Origin: Pseudomonadota bacterium
GTDB taxonomy: Bacteria > Pseudomonadota > Alphaproteobacteria > Reyranellales > Reyranellaceae
Reading direction: 5' to 3'
Assembly: GCA_018240695.1 (NCBI GenBank)
Contig: JAFEFH010000017.1
Location: 1-38,188 of the forward strand
Length of the DNA: 38,188 bases
How positions within the stretch are numbered: the stretch's first letter is position 1; every line of letters begins with the position of its first letter. Under the pieces are notes generated by a model. It searched no databases. It was given only the letters and a program-made list of their open reading frames with translations, and was not told the DNA's origin. Positions 24,002 to 32,355 of the stretch are shown piece by piece. The position numbers and the translations under genes were made by a program.

Positions 24002-25222
24002 TCATCGCAGGGTCTTCGCCGCGTGCGCGACGCCCGCCAGCAACGCGTCGATGTCCGAAGTGTCGTTGTACGGCGCCATCGAGACGCGCGTCGTGCCGTC
24101 GAGGTCGAAGCGGTCCATCAGCGGCTGCGCGCAATGGTGGCCGGCGCGCACCGCGACGCCGAACGAGTCGAGCGTCTGCGCGACATCGTGCGGGTGCACC
24201 CCGTCGAGCATGAAGGACACGACCGGGTAGCGGTTCTGGAGGCTGGCCGGTCCGAGGATCTGCGTGCCGTCGATCTTCTGAAGCCCATCCATCAGCCGTT
24301 GAACGAGCCCCATCTCGTGATCGTGCGCCGCGGTCCAGTCGAGCCCGCGCATCCAGGCACAGGCCGCACCGAGGCCGATCGCCGGGCCGATCGGCGGCGT
24401 CCCCGCTTCGAAGCGGCGCGGCGCCGGCGCCCACGTCGTCTCGGCGAAGGTCACGCGGCCGATCATCGAGCCGCCGCCATGGAACGGCGGCATGGCGTCG
24501 AGCAACTCCGGCTTGGCCCACAGCACGCCGATCCCGTTCGGCCCATACGCCTTGTGGCCGGCGAAAACATAGAAATCGACGCCGAGTTCGGGCAGGTCGA
24601 GCGGCCCGTGCGGCGCGCGCTGGGCGCCGTCGATCATCACCTTGGCCCCGACGCCCTTGGCGGCCGCCACGACCGCCTTCACGTCGAGCAGGGCGCCGGT
24701 GACGTTGGAGATGTGCGCCAACGAGATCAGTTTCGTGCGCGGCGTCAGCAGGCCCGGCAGCTTGCCGAGGTCGATGCGCCCGTCCGTCGTCACCGGGATC
24801 ATGTCGATCTCGATGCCGCTGCGCTGCCGCAGCAACTGCCACGGCACGATGTTGGAATGATGCTCCAGTTCCGACAGCAGGATGCGGTCGCCCGCTTTCA
24901 GGAGCTGGCCGTAGGAATAGGCCACGAGGTTGATCGCCGCCGTGCAGCCACCGGTGAACACGATCTCCATCGGCTTCACGCCGAGGAAGGCCGCCACCTC
25001 GGCGCGCGCATTCTCGTAGGCCTCGGTCGCACGCTCGGCCAGGCGATGGACGCCGCGCAGGACGTTGGCGCGGCTCGTGGTCTCGTACTTGCGCACCGCG
25101 TCGATCACCGCGAGCGGCGTCTGCGCCGACGCGCCGTTGTCGAGATAGTGGACCGGCTTGCCGTCGATGATCTCGGACAGGATCGGGAATTGCCGGCGGA
25201 CGCCCGCGACGTCGAAGCTCAT
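24002..25222 (-). CDS. sufS: SufS-type cysteine desulfurase
   Basis: PLP enzyme that takes sulfur from L-cysteine as a protein persulfide; 406 residues, the same length as typical SufS. Lys224 in FAGHKAYGP would bind PLP. Cys364 in RAGHHCAQP is the persulfide-forming residue in the short type II active-site loop. The usual RGTT segment reads GGCT here (91-94). Its ATG overlaps the upstream molybdopterin gene stop as ATGA, so it is tied to a molybdenum cofactor operon. In Rhodobacter capsulatus a NifS-type desulfurase works with XdhC to sulfurate the cofactor of xanthine dehydrogenase; a similar job here is inferred, with general Fe-S assembly as the alternative. Confidence 0.93.
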   Translation of the reverse strand: MSFDVAGVRRQFPILSEIIDGKPVHYLDNGASAQTPLAVIDAVRKYETTSRANVLRGVHRLAERATEAYENARAEVAAFLGVKPMEIVFTGGCTAAINLVAYSYGQLLKAGDRILLSELEHHSNIVPWQLLRQRSGIEIDMIPVTTDGRIDLGKLPGLLTPRTKLISLAHISNVTGALLDVKAVVAAAKGVGAKVMIDGAQRAPHGPLDLPELGVDFYVFAGHKAYGPNGIGVLWAKPELLDAMPPFHGGGSMIGRVTFAETTWAPAPRRFEAGTPPIGPAIGLGAACAWMRGLDWTAAHDHEMGLVQRLMDGLQKIDGTQILGPASLQNRYPVVSFMLDGVHPHDVAQTLDSFGVAVRAGHHCAQPLMDRFDLDGTTRVSMAPYNDTSDIDALLAGVAHAAKTLR

Positions 25223-26877
25223 GCGCTTGCCCCGCCCCGGTCGCGCCAGGCGGCCAGGGCCTCAGGCGTATCGATGTCGGTGATCGCCGCGTCGCCGCCC
25301 ATCTCGACCTCGCAAACGAGGTCCGCATGCTCGCCGATCAGATGCTTGGCGCCGGTGTCGCCGGTCACCTGGGCGATCTCCGGGAAGAAGCGGCGTGCCC
25401 AAAGCACGGGGTTGCCGCGCTTGCCGCCGACTGTCGGCACGCAGATCGACCGGCCCTCGACGGGGCTGAAGCCCGCCATCAGGCGATCGAGGATGGCCGA
25501 CGACACGCCCGGCATGTCGCCGAGCTGGACGATCGCGGCGTCGATGCCGGCGCCCAGCGAGGCGACGCCCGCCTTCACGGACGTGCTGAGCCCTTCGGCG
25601 AAATCGGGATTCACGACGAAGCGCACGCGCGCCTTCGCAGGCAGCGCCTTCTCGATCGCGGTCCGCACCTCGTCCGCCATGTGGCCGAGCACGACCACGA
25701 TCTCGACGGCCTGCGAGGCCAGAGCGGCCTTCACTGCGTGCACGACCAGCGGCTGGCCGTCGGCCTCCGCGAGCATCTTGTTGGGCCCGCCCATGCGCGT
25801 GGAACGGCCGGCGGCCAGCAGCACGATGGCGACCTTGGGCGCCTGCTGCGGGCCGTCGCCCTCCTCCTCGCTGTCGTCGCGCGGCTGCGGCCGCGTCGGG
25901 ATCTCGGCCAGCAGGCCGCCCGCGCCCATCCGCACGATCTCGGCGCGGCGCACCGGCAGGCGCGCGGCAAGACGCTCCAGCACCATGTCGAAGCCGTTGT
26001 ACTTGGGCGACTTGGCGCAGCCCGGCAGGCCCAGCACCGGCTTGCCCTCGAGTTCGCCCGTCAGCAGCAGGTTGCCGGGATCGACGGGCATGCCGAAATG
26101 CGTGACCACGCCGCCCGCCTGTTCGATGCCGGCCGGCACGACGTCATGGCGATCGACGATCGCCGAGGCACCGGCGACGAGATAGAGGTCGCAGCCTTCC
26201 TTCTTCAGTTCTTCAAGTGCCGCGGCGATGGCCCCGGCCTCATGGGCGCAGCGGAGCTCGCCGACCAGCGTGCTGCCGAGCGAGGTCAGCCGTTTGCCGG
26301 TCGTGCCGACCGCCTTGTCGAGCACCTTGTCGCGCGTGCCCGGCAGCATGGTCTGCACGAGTCCGGCGCGCATCGGCTTGAACGGCGCCACCGAGACCAG
26401 CGGCTGGTTGGCCGATTTCGCCAGTTCGGTGGCGCGGCTCACCGCGGCCTTGGGCGCGGCATAGGGAATGACCTTCACCGTCGCCACCATCTGGCGCGGC
26501 ATCACGCGCGCGAAGGGCGACAGGGTCGCGACGGTCACCGACTCGTCGAGTTCGTTCAGCGCATCGATCCGCTCGTGGTCGATGACGGCGAGCCCGGCTT
26601 CGATGGCGAAATGGTTGCAGCGGCCGGTGAACGGCGCGGTGACCTCGATGCCCTTGCCCGCCAGCACCTTGGCGACGGTCGCCGCGGCCTCGTCCTCGTG
26701 CATGTCGTCGGCGTCGAGACGCGCGGCCACGATGCTCTCGGCACCGGCGGCCTTCAGCTTGGCGACGTCGTCGCTCGACAGCAGGCGGCCCTTGGAGAAG
26801 TTGATCCCCTTCGTGCGCCAGCTGTGCCCGAGGATCGCCCCCGTGGCCTCTTCGATGGGCGTCTCGCCGAATTTCAC
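25219..26877 (-). CDS. Molybdopterin-binding (MoeA-like) and MocA-like nucleotidyltransferase fusion
   Basis: 552 residues in two parts. Residues about 1-325 are a MoeA/MoaB-like molybdopterin-binding region, with LGHSWRTKGINFSKG near the start, LYLVAGASAIVDRHDVVP at about 231-248 and GKPVLGLPGCAKSP at about 278-291. An acidic linker (about 330-347, DDSEEEGDG) leads to a MobA/MocA-type domain opening with LLAAGRSTRMGG (353-364), followed by LGDMPGVS, the metal-binding acidic pair region. MocA uses CTP to make molybdopterin cytosine dinucleotide, the cofactor of xanthine-dehydrogenase-family enzymes; the neighbours favour that over GTP. The GTG start overlaps the upstream XdhC stop as GTGA, and the end overlaps sufS as ATGA. 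Confidence 0.88.
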   Translation of the reverse strand: MKFGETPIEEATGAILGHSWRTKGINFSKGRLLSSDDVAKLKAAGAESIVAARLDADDMHEDEAAATVAKVLAGKGIEVTAPFTGRCNHFAIEAGLAVIDHERIDALNELDESVTVATLSPFARVMPRQMVATVKVIPYAAPKAAVSRATELAKSANQPLVSVAPFKPMRAGLVQTMLPGTRDKVLDKAVGTTGKRLTSLGSTLVGELRCAHEAGAIAAALEELKKEGCDLYLVAGASAIVDRHDVVPAGIEQAGGVVTHFGMPVDPGNLLLTGELEGKPVLGLPGCAKSPKYNGFDMVLERLAARLPVRRAEIVRMGAGGLLAEIPTRPQPRDDSEEEGDGPQQAPKVAIVLLAAGRSTRMGGPNKMLAEADGQPLVVHAVKAALASQAVEIVVVLGHMADEVRTAIEKALPAKARVRFVVNPDFAEGLSTSVKAGVASLGAGIDAAIVQLGDMPGVSSAILDRLMAGFSPVEGRSICVPTVGGKRGNPVLWARRFFPEIAQVTGDTGAKHLIGEHADLVCEVEMGGDAAITDIDTPEALAAWRDRGGASA

Positions 26878-27599
26878 GCGGCGACCTTGGGAGCGGCGAG
26901 CGACTCCAGGCGGCGCGCCCGCACCTCGACGATCTGGCCGAGGATGGAGACGGCGATCTCCGCCGGCGACTTGGCGCCGATGTTGAGGCCGACCGGCCCG
27001 TGCACGCGCGCGAACATCTCGTCGGTGATGCCGACGGCGGCCAGACGCTCCTTGCGCTTGGCGTGGGTCTTCCGGCTGCCGAGCGCGCCGATATAGAAGG
27101 CGTCGGACTTCAGCGCGGACTCCAGCGCGGGATCGTCGAGCTTGGGATCGTGCGTCAGGGTCACCACGGCGGTCGACACGTCGAGGCCCATCTCCTGGAA
27201 CGCCTCGTCGGCCCATTCCTTGATGACCTTCACGCCGGGGAAGCGCGCGGCGGTCGCCCACGCGCCGCGCGGATCGACGACGGTGACGTCGAATTCGAGC
27301 ATCGTCGCCATCGGCGCCAGCGTCTGCGCGATGTGCACGGCGCCCACGATCACGAGGCGCGGCGGCGGCACGTAGACGTTGAGGAAGACCTTGTCGGCGC
27401 CGACGTCGATCGTCTCGCTCTTGCCGGTGCCCAGCGCACGACGTGCCGCGGCGACCAGGGTCGCATCGCCGGCCTGCGCGCCTTCGGCCTTGTCGGGATA
27501 GACCAGCGTCTCGGCGGCATCGCCGAGGCGGGTCGCCAGCACGATGGGCTTGCGGGCAGTGCGGGCCGCCTGAAGGGCGGCGAGTGTGCTGGCCTGCAT
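26874..27599 (-). CDS. XdhC family protein, C-terminal Rossmann half
   Basis: 241 residues corresponding to the XdhC_C region. PPPRLVIVGAVHIAQ at about 78-92 is the Rossmann nucleotide-binding loop (GAVHIA in place of the more usual GAGHVG). VVDPRGAW at 107-114 ends the second strand. ALGSRKTHAKRKERL and GPVGLNIGAKSPAEIA are the closing family motifs. XdhC proteins bind the molybdenum cofactor, promote its sulfuration and pass it to a hydroxylase. The N-terminal XdhC/CoxI domain is encoded separately 3 bases upstream, so the two genes form a split XdhC. The stop overlaps the next start as GTGA. Confidence 0.9.
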   Translation of the reverse strand: MQASTLAALQAARTARKPIVLATRLGDAAETLVYPDKAEGAQAGDATLVAAARRALGTGKSETIDVGADKVFLNVYVPPPRLVIVGAVHIAQTLAPMATMLEFDVTVVDPRGAWATAARFPGVKVIKEWADEAFQEMGLDVSTAVVTLTHDPKLDDPALESALKSDAFYIGALGSRKTHAKRKERLAAVGITDEMFARVHGPVGLNIGAKSPAEIAVSILGQIVEVRARRLESLAAPKVAA

Positions 27600-27602
27600 C
27601 GC

Positions 27603-27923
27603 TCAGCCCACCTTCTCGACGAAGACCTGGACCTTGCCGCCGCAGGCGAGGCCGACGTCCCACGCCTGCTCGTCGGTCACGCCGAAATCGAGCAGCCGCG
27701 GCTTGCCGTCCTTGATCGCGTCGAGCGCCTCCTTGACGACGGCCCCCTCGATGCAGCCGCCGGAGACCGAACCGACCATCGCGCCGCTGTCGTCGACGCC
27801 CAGCTGGCTGCCGACGGGACGCGGCGAGGAGCCCCAGGTCGTGATGACGGTTGCCACCGCCACGCCCTTGCCCGCCTCTTTCCACTTGCCGACCTGATTC
27901 AGGACTTCCAGCGCGTCGCTCAT
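27603..27923 (-). CDS. XdhC/CoxI family protein, N-terminal half
   Basis: 106 residues, just the XdhC/CoxI domain. Conserved pieces are TTWGSSPRPVGS (about 29-39), GSVSGGCIEGAVV (51-63, Cys57) and VGLACGGKVQVFVE (Cys94). In longer XdhC proteins this domain is followed in the same chain by the Rossmann domain, which is the next gene here. The two probably form a complex that does the work of one XdhC. The gene lies 3 bases downstream of the CoxE-like gene, so the set is one operon. Confidence 0.9.
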   Translation of the reverse strand: MSDALEVLNQVGKWKEAGKGVAVATVITTWGSSPRPVGSQLGVDDSGAMVGSVSGGCIEGAVVKEALDAIKDGKPRLLDFGVTDEQAWDVGLACGGKVQVFVEKVG

Positions 27924-27926
27924 GGT

Positions 27927-29174
27927 CTACTCCTTGCGCAGTTCGGTCTGCCAATTCGCCAGCCGCTTGTCGGCGCCGTGCATCGGCCCGTGCAACGCGG
28001 CGATCAGCCCGGCCAGACTCTCGAGATTGTGCACCGGCCGGAATTCATCCACGTAGGGCAGCATCGCCTTGTTGCCCTGTGATTTGGGTTCGTACCCGCC
28101 GTATCTCAAGAGCGGGTTGAGCCAGATCAGGCGGCTGCAAGACTTGCCCAGACGCTCCATCTCCTCCGCCAGGCCGGACGCGCCCTCGCGATCCAGCCCG
28201 TCGGTGATCAACAGAACGACAGCCCCCTGCCCCAGGACCCGGCGCGACCACTTGTTGTTGAACTCGTGGAGCGTCTGGCCGATGCGGGTGCCGCCAGACC
28301 AATCTTCCACCTGCGACGAGGCTTTTGCCAGCGCTATATCCACGTCCTTATAACGCAGCGAGCGCGTGACGTTGTTCAATCGCGTGCCGAAAGTGAAGCA
28401 GAAGACCCGGTCGCGATCATTGGTCATCGCATGCATGAAATGCAGGAACATGCGCGTGTATCGCGCCATCGAGCCCGAGATATCACACAGCACGACCAGC
28501 GGCGGCGGCCGGCGGCGCGGCTCGCGCCTGCGCAGTTCGGTCAGCCCCTCCGGCCGCAACGCGCGGCGCAGCGAGGCGCGGAAGTCGACCCGCGGGCCGC
28601 GCCGGGCCGGCTGGTAGCGGCGGGTCTTGCGCTCCGGAACCGGCAGCCGAAGTCGCGCAATGGCGCGCAACGCCTCGTCGATCTCGGCCTGGCTCATCTG
28701 CTCGAAGTCCTTCTGCTGAAGGACCTCGCGGTCGGAGACGGTGAAGGTCGCCTCGACCTCCATTTCCGGCGGCTCGCTCTCTTCCTTCGACGCCTCGCCC
28801 TGGCCGGGCTGCAACGCATCCTGGAGACGGCGGCTGAGCTGCTTGCCCTTCTCCTGCTCCGGCACGCCGACCTGCGGCAGCAGCATCTCCATCATCTTCT
28901 CGAGGAGACGCGGGTTGCGCCAATAGACGTGGAAGGCCTGGTCGAAGACCTCGCGCTGGTCGCGGCGGTTCACGAACACCGAGTGGAGCGTCCAGTAGAA
29001 ATCCTCGCGCTTGCGCAAGCCCGCGGCTTCGACCGCCTCGACGGCGCGCAGCACCTGTCCCGGCCCGACGCGCAAGCCGGCCGTGCGCAAGGTCCGCGCG
29101 AAGTGCACGATGTTGGTCGCAAGTCTGCCCTTGCGCGGATCGGGGCCGCCGGCGTCCGTGGGCAGCGCGTCCAT
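27927..29174 (-). CDS. VWA domain protein, CoxE-like
   Basis: 415 residues, cytoplasmic. The N-terminal helical part has FARTLRTAGLRVGPGQ (about 25-40), the typical opening of CoxE-type proteins. A charged middle (about 105-225) leads to a von Willebrand factor A domain starting with VVLCDISGSM, whose DISGS (231-235) is the MIDAS metal site. Later come SGGTRIGQTL and LLITDGLDR, completing the metal-site loops. In carboxydotrophic bacteria CoxE works with the AAA+ protein CoxD in maturing the CO dehydrogenase active site. The upstream gene here is such an ATPase, 7 bases away. No CO dehydrogenase subunit is in the window, so I use the family name without a symbol. Confidence 0.92.
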   Translation of the reverse strand: MDALPTDAGGPDPRKGRLATNIVHFARTLRTAGLRVGPGQVLRAVEAVEAAGLRKREDFYWTLHSVFVNRRDQREVFDQAFHVYWRNPRLLEKMMEMLLPQVGVPEQEKGKQLSRRLQDALQPGQGEASKEESEPPEMEVEATFTVSDREVLQQKDFEQMSQAEIDEALRAIARLRLPVPERKTRRYQPARRGPRVDFRASLRRALRPEGLTELRRREPRRRPPPLVVLCDISGSMARYTRMFLHFMHAMTNDRDRVFCFTFGTRLNNVTRSLRYKDVDIALAKASSQVEDWSGGTRIGQTLHEFNNKWSRRVLGQGAVVLLITDGLDREGASGLAEEMERLGKSCSRLIWLNPLLRYGGYEPKSQGNKAMLPYVDEFRPVHNLESLAGLIAALHGPMHGADKRLANWQTELRKE

Positions 29175-29181
29175 CGCGCGA

Positions 29182-30105
29182 TCAGCCCAGCGGCTGCGCG
29201 GCGATGTCGGCCTTCACCTTGCGCAGGATGTCGGCCGCTTCCGAGCCCTGCAGGCGCTGGATGTCGTCCTGGTATTTCAGCAGCACGCCCAGCGTGTCGT
29301 TGAGGCTCTTCGGGTCGAGGTCGAGCGTATTCAGCTCCGACAGCGCGCTCGCCCAGTCGATCGATTCGGCCACGCCCGGCGACTTGAACAGGTCGAGCTT
29401 GCGCAGCTCCTGAACGAAGCCCACGACCTGGCGCGACAGCCGCTCGCTCGCTTGCGGCGCCTTCACTTTCAGGATCTCGAGCTCGCGCTGGAGGTCGGGA
29501 TAGTCGACCCAATGGTAGAAGCAGCGGCGCTTCAGCGCGTCGTGGATTTCGCGCGTGCGGTTCGAGGTGATGATGACGATCGGCTTCTCGGCGGCCTTCA
29601 CCGTGCCGAGCTCGGGGATCGTCACCTGGAAGTCCGACAGCACTTCCAGAAGATAGGCCTCGAACGGCTCGTCGGTGCGGTCGAGTTCGTCGATCAGCAG
29701 GATCGGCGCGCCGTCGGCATGCGGCTGCAACGCCTCGAGCAGCGGACGGCGGATCAGGAAGCGCTCGTTGAAGATATCGCTGGAGATCTGGTCGCGATCG
29801 TGTACGCCCTGCGCCTCGGCGAGCCTGATCTCGATCATCTGGCGCGCGTAGTTCCACTCGTAGACCGCCGACGACACGTCGAGGCCCTCGTAGCATTGCA
29901 GGCGGATCAGCGGACGCTTCAGCGTCTCGGCCAGCACCTTGGCGATCTCGGTCTTGCCGACGCCGGCCTCGCCCTCGCAGAACAGCGGACGGCCGAGCTT
30001 CAGCGCGAGATAGAGAACGGTCGCAAGGCTGCGGTCCGCGATGTAGTCGCCGTTCTTCAGAAGGTCGACGGTGGCGTCGATGGACGCCGGCATGGACGAG
30101 GACAT
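29182..30105 (-). CDS. MoxR family AAA+ ATPase, CoxD-like
   Basis: 307 residues. Walker A GEAGVGKT is at 45-52, followed by LIRLQCYEGLDVSSAVYEWNY-like text that is diagnostic for the MoxR/CoxD group. Walker B is LLIDELDR, with the sensor segment IITSNRTREIHDALKRRC and WVDYPDLQRE further on. MoxR ATPases act as chaperones together with VWA partners; the partner is the next gene. CoxD is known to help install sulfur and copper in CO dehydrogenase. ATG 30105 has GGGAG upstream; ATG 30093 is an alternative. It is the first gene of the seven-gene run and is divergent from an SDR gene across 97 bases. Confidence 0.93.
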   Translation of the reverse strand: MSSSMPASIDATVDLLKNGDYIADRSLATVLYLALKLGRPLFCEGEAGVGKTEIAKVLAETLKRPLIRLQCYEGLDVSSAVYEWNYARQMIEIRLAEAQGVHDRDQISSDIFNERFLIRRPLLEALQPHADGAPILLIDELDRTDEPFEAYLLEVLSDFQVTIPELGTVKAAEKPIVIITSNRTREIHDALKRRCFYHWVDYPDLQRELEILKVKAPQASERLSRQVVGFVQELRKLDLFKSPGVAESIDWASALSELNTLDLDPKSLNDTLGVLLKYQDDIQRLQGSEAADILRKVKADIAAQPLG

Positions 30106-30202
30106 GAAACTCCCGGAACTCGTGAAGAGTGAGTGTAGCGGATGCGGCGACGCGCCGGTATGGTGGGAATCCGCTGATAATTCAAGGAATTGAGAGGTAG
30201 CC

Positions 30203-30946
30203 ATGGCGGACGGTGTGTTCAAGGGTCGGACCGCGATCGTGACCGGCGGCGCGCGCGGCATCGGCCTCGCTTGCGCAGCGAAAATCGCCGCCGGCGGCGG
30301 GCGCCTCGCCCTCTGGGACCGCGACATGGACCGCGCGCGCCAATCCGCCGCTGCGCTGGGCGACGCCATCGCCGTCGAGGTCGACGTGACGAACGAGGGT
30401 TCGATCGACGCCGCCCTCGACACGACCGCCAGGCAGCTCGCGCCGCCGGACATCCTCGTCGCGAGCGCGGGCATCACCGGGCCGAACGCAACCGTCGCCA
30501 ACTATCCGGTCGATGCCTGGAAGCAGGTGATCGACATCAACCTCACCGGCGTCTTCCTGTGCAACCGCGCGATCTCGCCGGCCATGGCCAAGCGCGGCTG
30601 GGGCCGCATCGTCAACATCGCCTCGGTCGCGGGCAAGGAAGGCAATCCCAACGCCTCGGCCTACTCCGCCTCGAAGGCGGGCGTGATCGGCCTCACCAAG
30701 TCGCTCGGCAAGGAACTCGCGACCAGCGGCGTGCTGGTGAACTGCGTCGCGCCGGCCGTGGTGAAGACCGAGCTGTTCAGCCAGATGACCGAGCAGCATA
30801 TCCAGTACATGCTGTCGAAGATCCCGATGAACCGCTTCGGCGAGGTCGAGGAAGTGGCCGAGATGGTCGCGTGGCTCGCCTCGCCGCTCTGTACCTTCAG
30901 CACCGCCGCGACGTTCGATCTCTCCGGCGGAAGGGCGACCTACTGA
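30203..30946 (+). CDS. SDR family oxidoreductase
   Basis: 247 residues, FabG-like. TGGARGIG is at 14-21; the NNAG element reads ASAG (87-90). Ser141, Tyr154 and Lys158 (AYSASK) form the catalytic set. A Shine-Dalgarno-like GAGAGG precedes ATG 30203, and GATAAT at 30176-30181 could be a -10 box, although no matching -35 was seen. The stop overlaps the amidase start by one base (TGATG). The operon partners, an amidase and a glutathione transferase, suggest a catabolic or detoxifying pathway. The substrate is unknown. Confidence 0.92.
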   Translation: MADGVFKGRTAIVTGGARGIGLACAAKIAAGGGRLALWDRDMDRARQSAAALGDAIAVEVDVTNEGSIDAALDTTARQLAPPDILVASAGITGPNATVANYPVDAWKQVIDINLTGVFLCNRAISPAMAKRGWGRIVNIASVAGKEGNPNASAYSASKAGVIGLTKSLGKELATSGVLVNCVAPAVVKTELFSQMTEQHIQYMLSKIPMNRFGEVEEVAEMVAWLASPLCTFSTAATFDLSGGRATY

Positions 30947-32355
30947 TGGGCAACCTGCACGACATGACCCTGACGGAGCTGGGCGCCGGCCTCTCCGCCA
31001 GGAAATTCTCCTCGCGCGAGATCGCCGACGCCCTGCTCGCCCGCATCGAGAAGGCCGACGGCAAGCTGCACGCCTTCACCGAGGTCTACGCCAAGGAAGC
31101 GCGCACGCTGGCCGACGCCGCCGACACCGCGCGGGCGTCGGGCTTTCCGCTGGGCCCGCTGCATGGCCTGCCGGTTGCCTACAAGGACCTGTGCGACATC
31201 AAGGGACGGATCGGCACCGGCGGCTCCAAGATGTGGGCCAAGCGGGTCGCCACCGAAACATCGGCCACGGTGGAGCGCCTGACGGCCGCCGGCATGGTGC
31301 CGCTCGGCAAGCTGCACATGGTCGAATTCGCCTTCGGCGGCTCGGGCACCAATCCACTGATGGGCGCGCCGTGGAATCCCTGGGACCTCAAGACCCATCG
31401 CGTACCGGGCGGCTCGTCGAGCGGCACCGGCGTCGCCGTCGCCGCGCGCCTGACGCCGGCCGGCATCGGCAGCGATACCGGCGGTTCGGTGCGCATTCCG
31501 TCGGCCTTCAACGGGCTGGTCGGCCTCAAGGTCACGTTCGGCCGCATCAGCCTGCACGGCACGATGCTGCTGAGCTGGACCCTCGACTCCATCGGCCCGA
31601 TGGCGCGCTCGGTCGAGGACTGCGCGCTGATGCTCAATGCGCTGGCCGGCCCCGACCCGCGCGATCCGACGACGCTCGACCAGCCGCTCGAGGATTTCGC
31701 CGCCGCCGCGCGTGGCGGCTCGATCGAGGGCATGCGCGTCGCGCTGCCGGATTCGAAGCAGTTGCCGGAGTTCATGCACCCGGATGTGACGCAGGCCTGG
31801 CAGGCGGCGGCACGGACCTTGGAAAGCCTCGGCGCGACGGTCGAGGCGGTGAAGCTGCCCGAGTGGTTCTTCGCCATGGCGCAGGCCAACGGCACGATCT
31901 CGACCTCCGAGATGTTCTCGCTGCATCGCGACTGGATCGAGGACATGTCCAAGGCGATCGGTCCCGGCGTGCGCGCGCGCGGCATGCAGGCGCGGCACTT
32001 CGCACCCGGCGCCTATGCCGGCGAACTGCGCGCCATGAAGCAGCGCCGCGCGGCGTTCAACGCCTGGATGGAGCCCTACGACGCGCTGCTGTTGCCGGCG
32101 GTCGCCGTGCCCGCGATCCCGCTGGCGGAAGTCGACGAGGTCTCGCCGATCCCGAGCTACCTCACGCGGCCGGGCAACTATCTCGGCCTGTGTGGTCTCA
32201 GCATGCCCAGCGGCTTCTCGGGCGGGCTGCCGCTCGGCATCCAAATCATGGGCAAACCTTACGCGGAGACCACCGTGCTGCGGCTCGGCAAGGCGTTCCA
32301 GGACGCGACCGACTTCAACAAGCGCGCGCCCAACCTCAAGGAGCTCGGCCTGTGA
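30946..32355 (+). CDS. Amidase signature family hydrolase
   Basis: 469 residues. The Ser-cisSer-Lys triad can be read as Lys80 (VAYKDL), Ser157 in GGSSSG and nucleophile Ser181 in GSDTGGS. The family hydrolyses amides, including aryl and alkyl amides, urea derivatives and the Glu-tRNA(Gln) intermediate. The lack of gatB/gatC neighbours and the SDR/GST context argue against GatA. ATG 30946 overlaps the SDR stop by one base, and the end overlaps the GST start as GTGA, so the three genes are tightly coupled. Confidence 0.92.
   Translation: MGNLHDMTLTELGAGLSARKFSSREIADALLARIEKADGKLHAFTEVYAKEARTLADAADTARASGFPLGPLHGLPVAYKDLCDIKGRIGTGGSKMWAKRVATETSATVERLTAAGMVPLGKLHMVEFAFGGSGTNPLMGAPWNPWDLKTHRVPGGSSSGTGVAVAARLTPAGIGSDTGGSVRIPSAFNGLVGLKVTFGRISLHGTMLLSWTLDSIGPMARSVEDCALMLNALAGPDPRDPTTLDQPLEDFAAAARGGSIEGMRVALPDSKQLPEFMHPDVTQAWQAAARTLESLGATVEAVKLPEWFFAMAQANGTISTSEMFSLHRDWIEDMSKAIGPGVRARGMQARHFAPGAYAGELRAMKQRRAAFNAWMEPYDALLLPAVAVPAIPLAEVDEVSPIPSYLTRPGNYLGLCGLSMPSGFSGGLPLGIQIMGKPYAETTVLRLGKAFQDATDFNKRAPNLKELGL

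Noticed and set aside
31179..31985. A serine-rich minus-strand open frame opposite the amidase
   Set aside because: The amidase has a complete catalytic triad on the plus strand; the other frame shows no motif or ribosome site.
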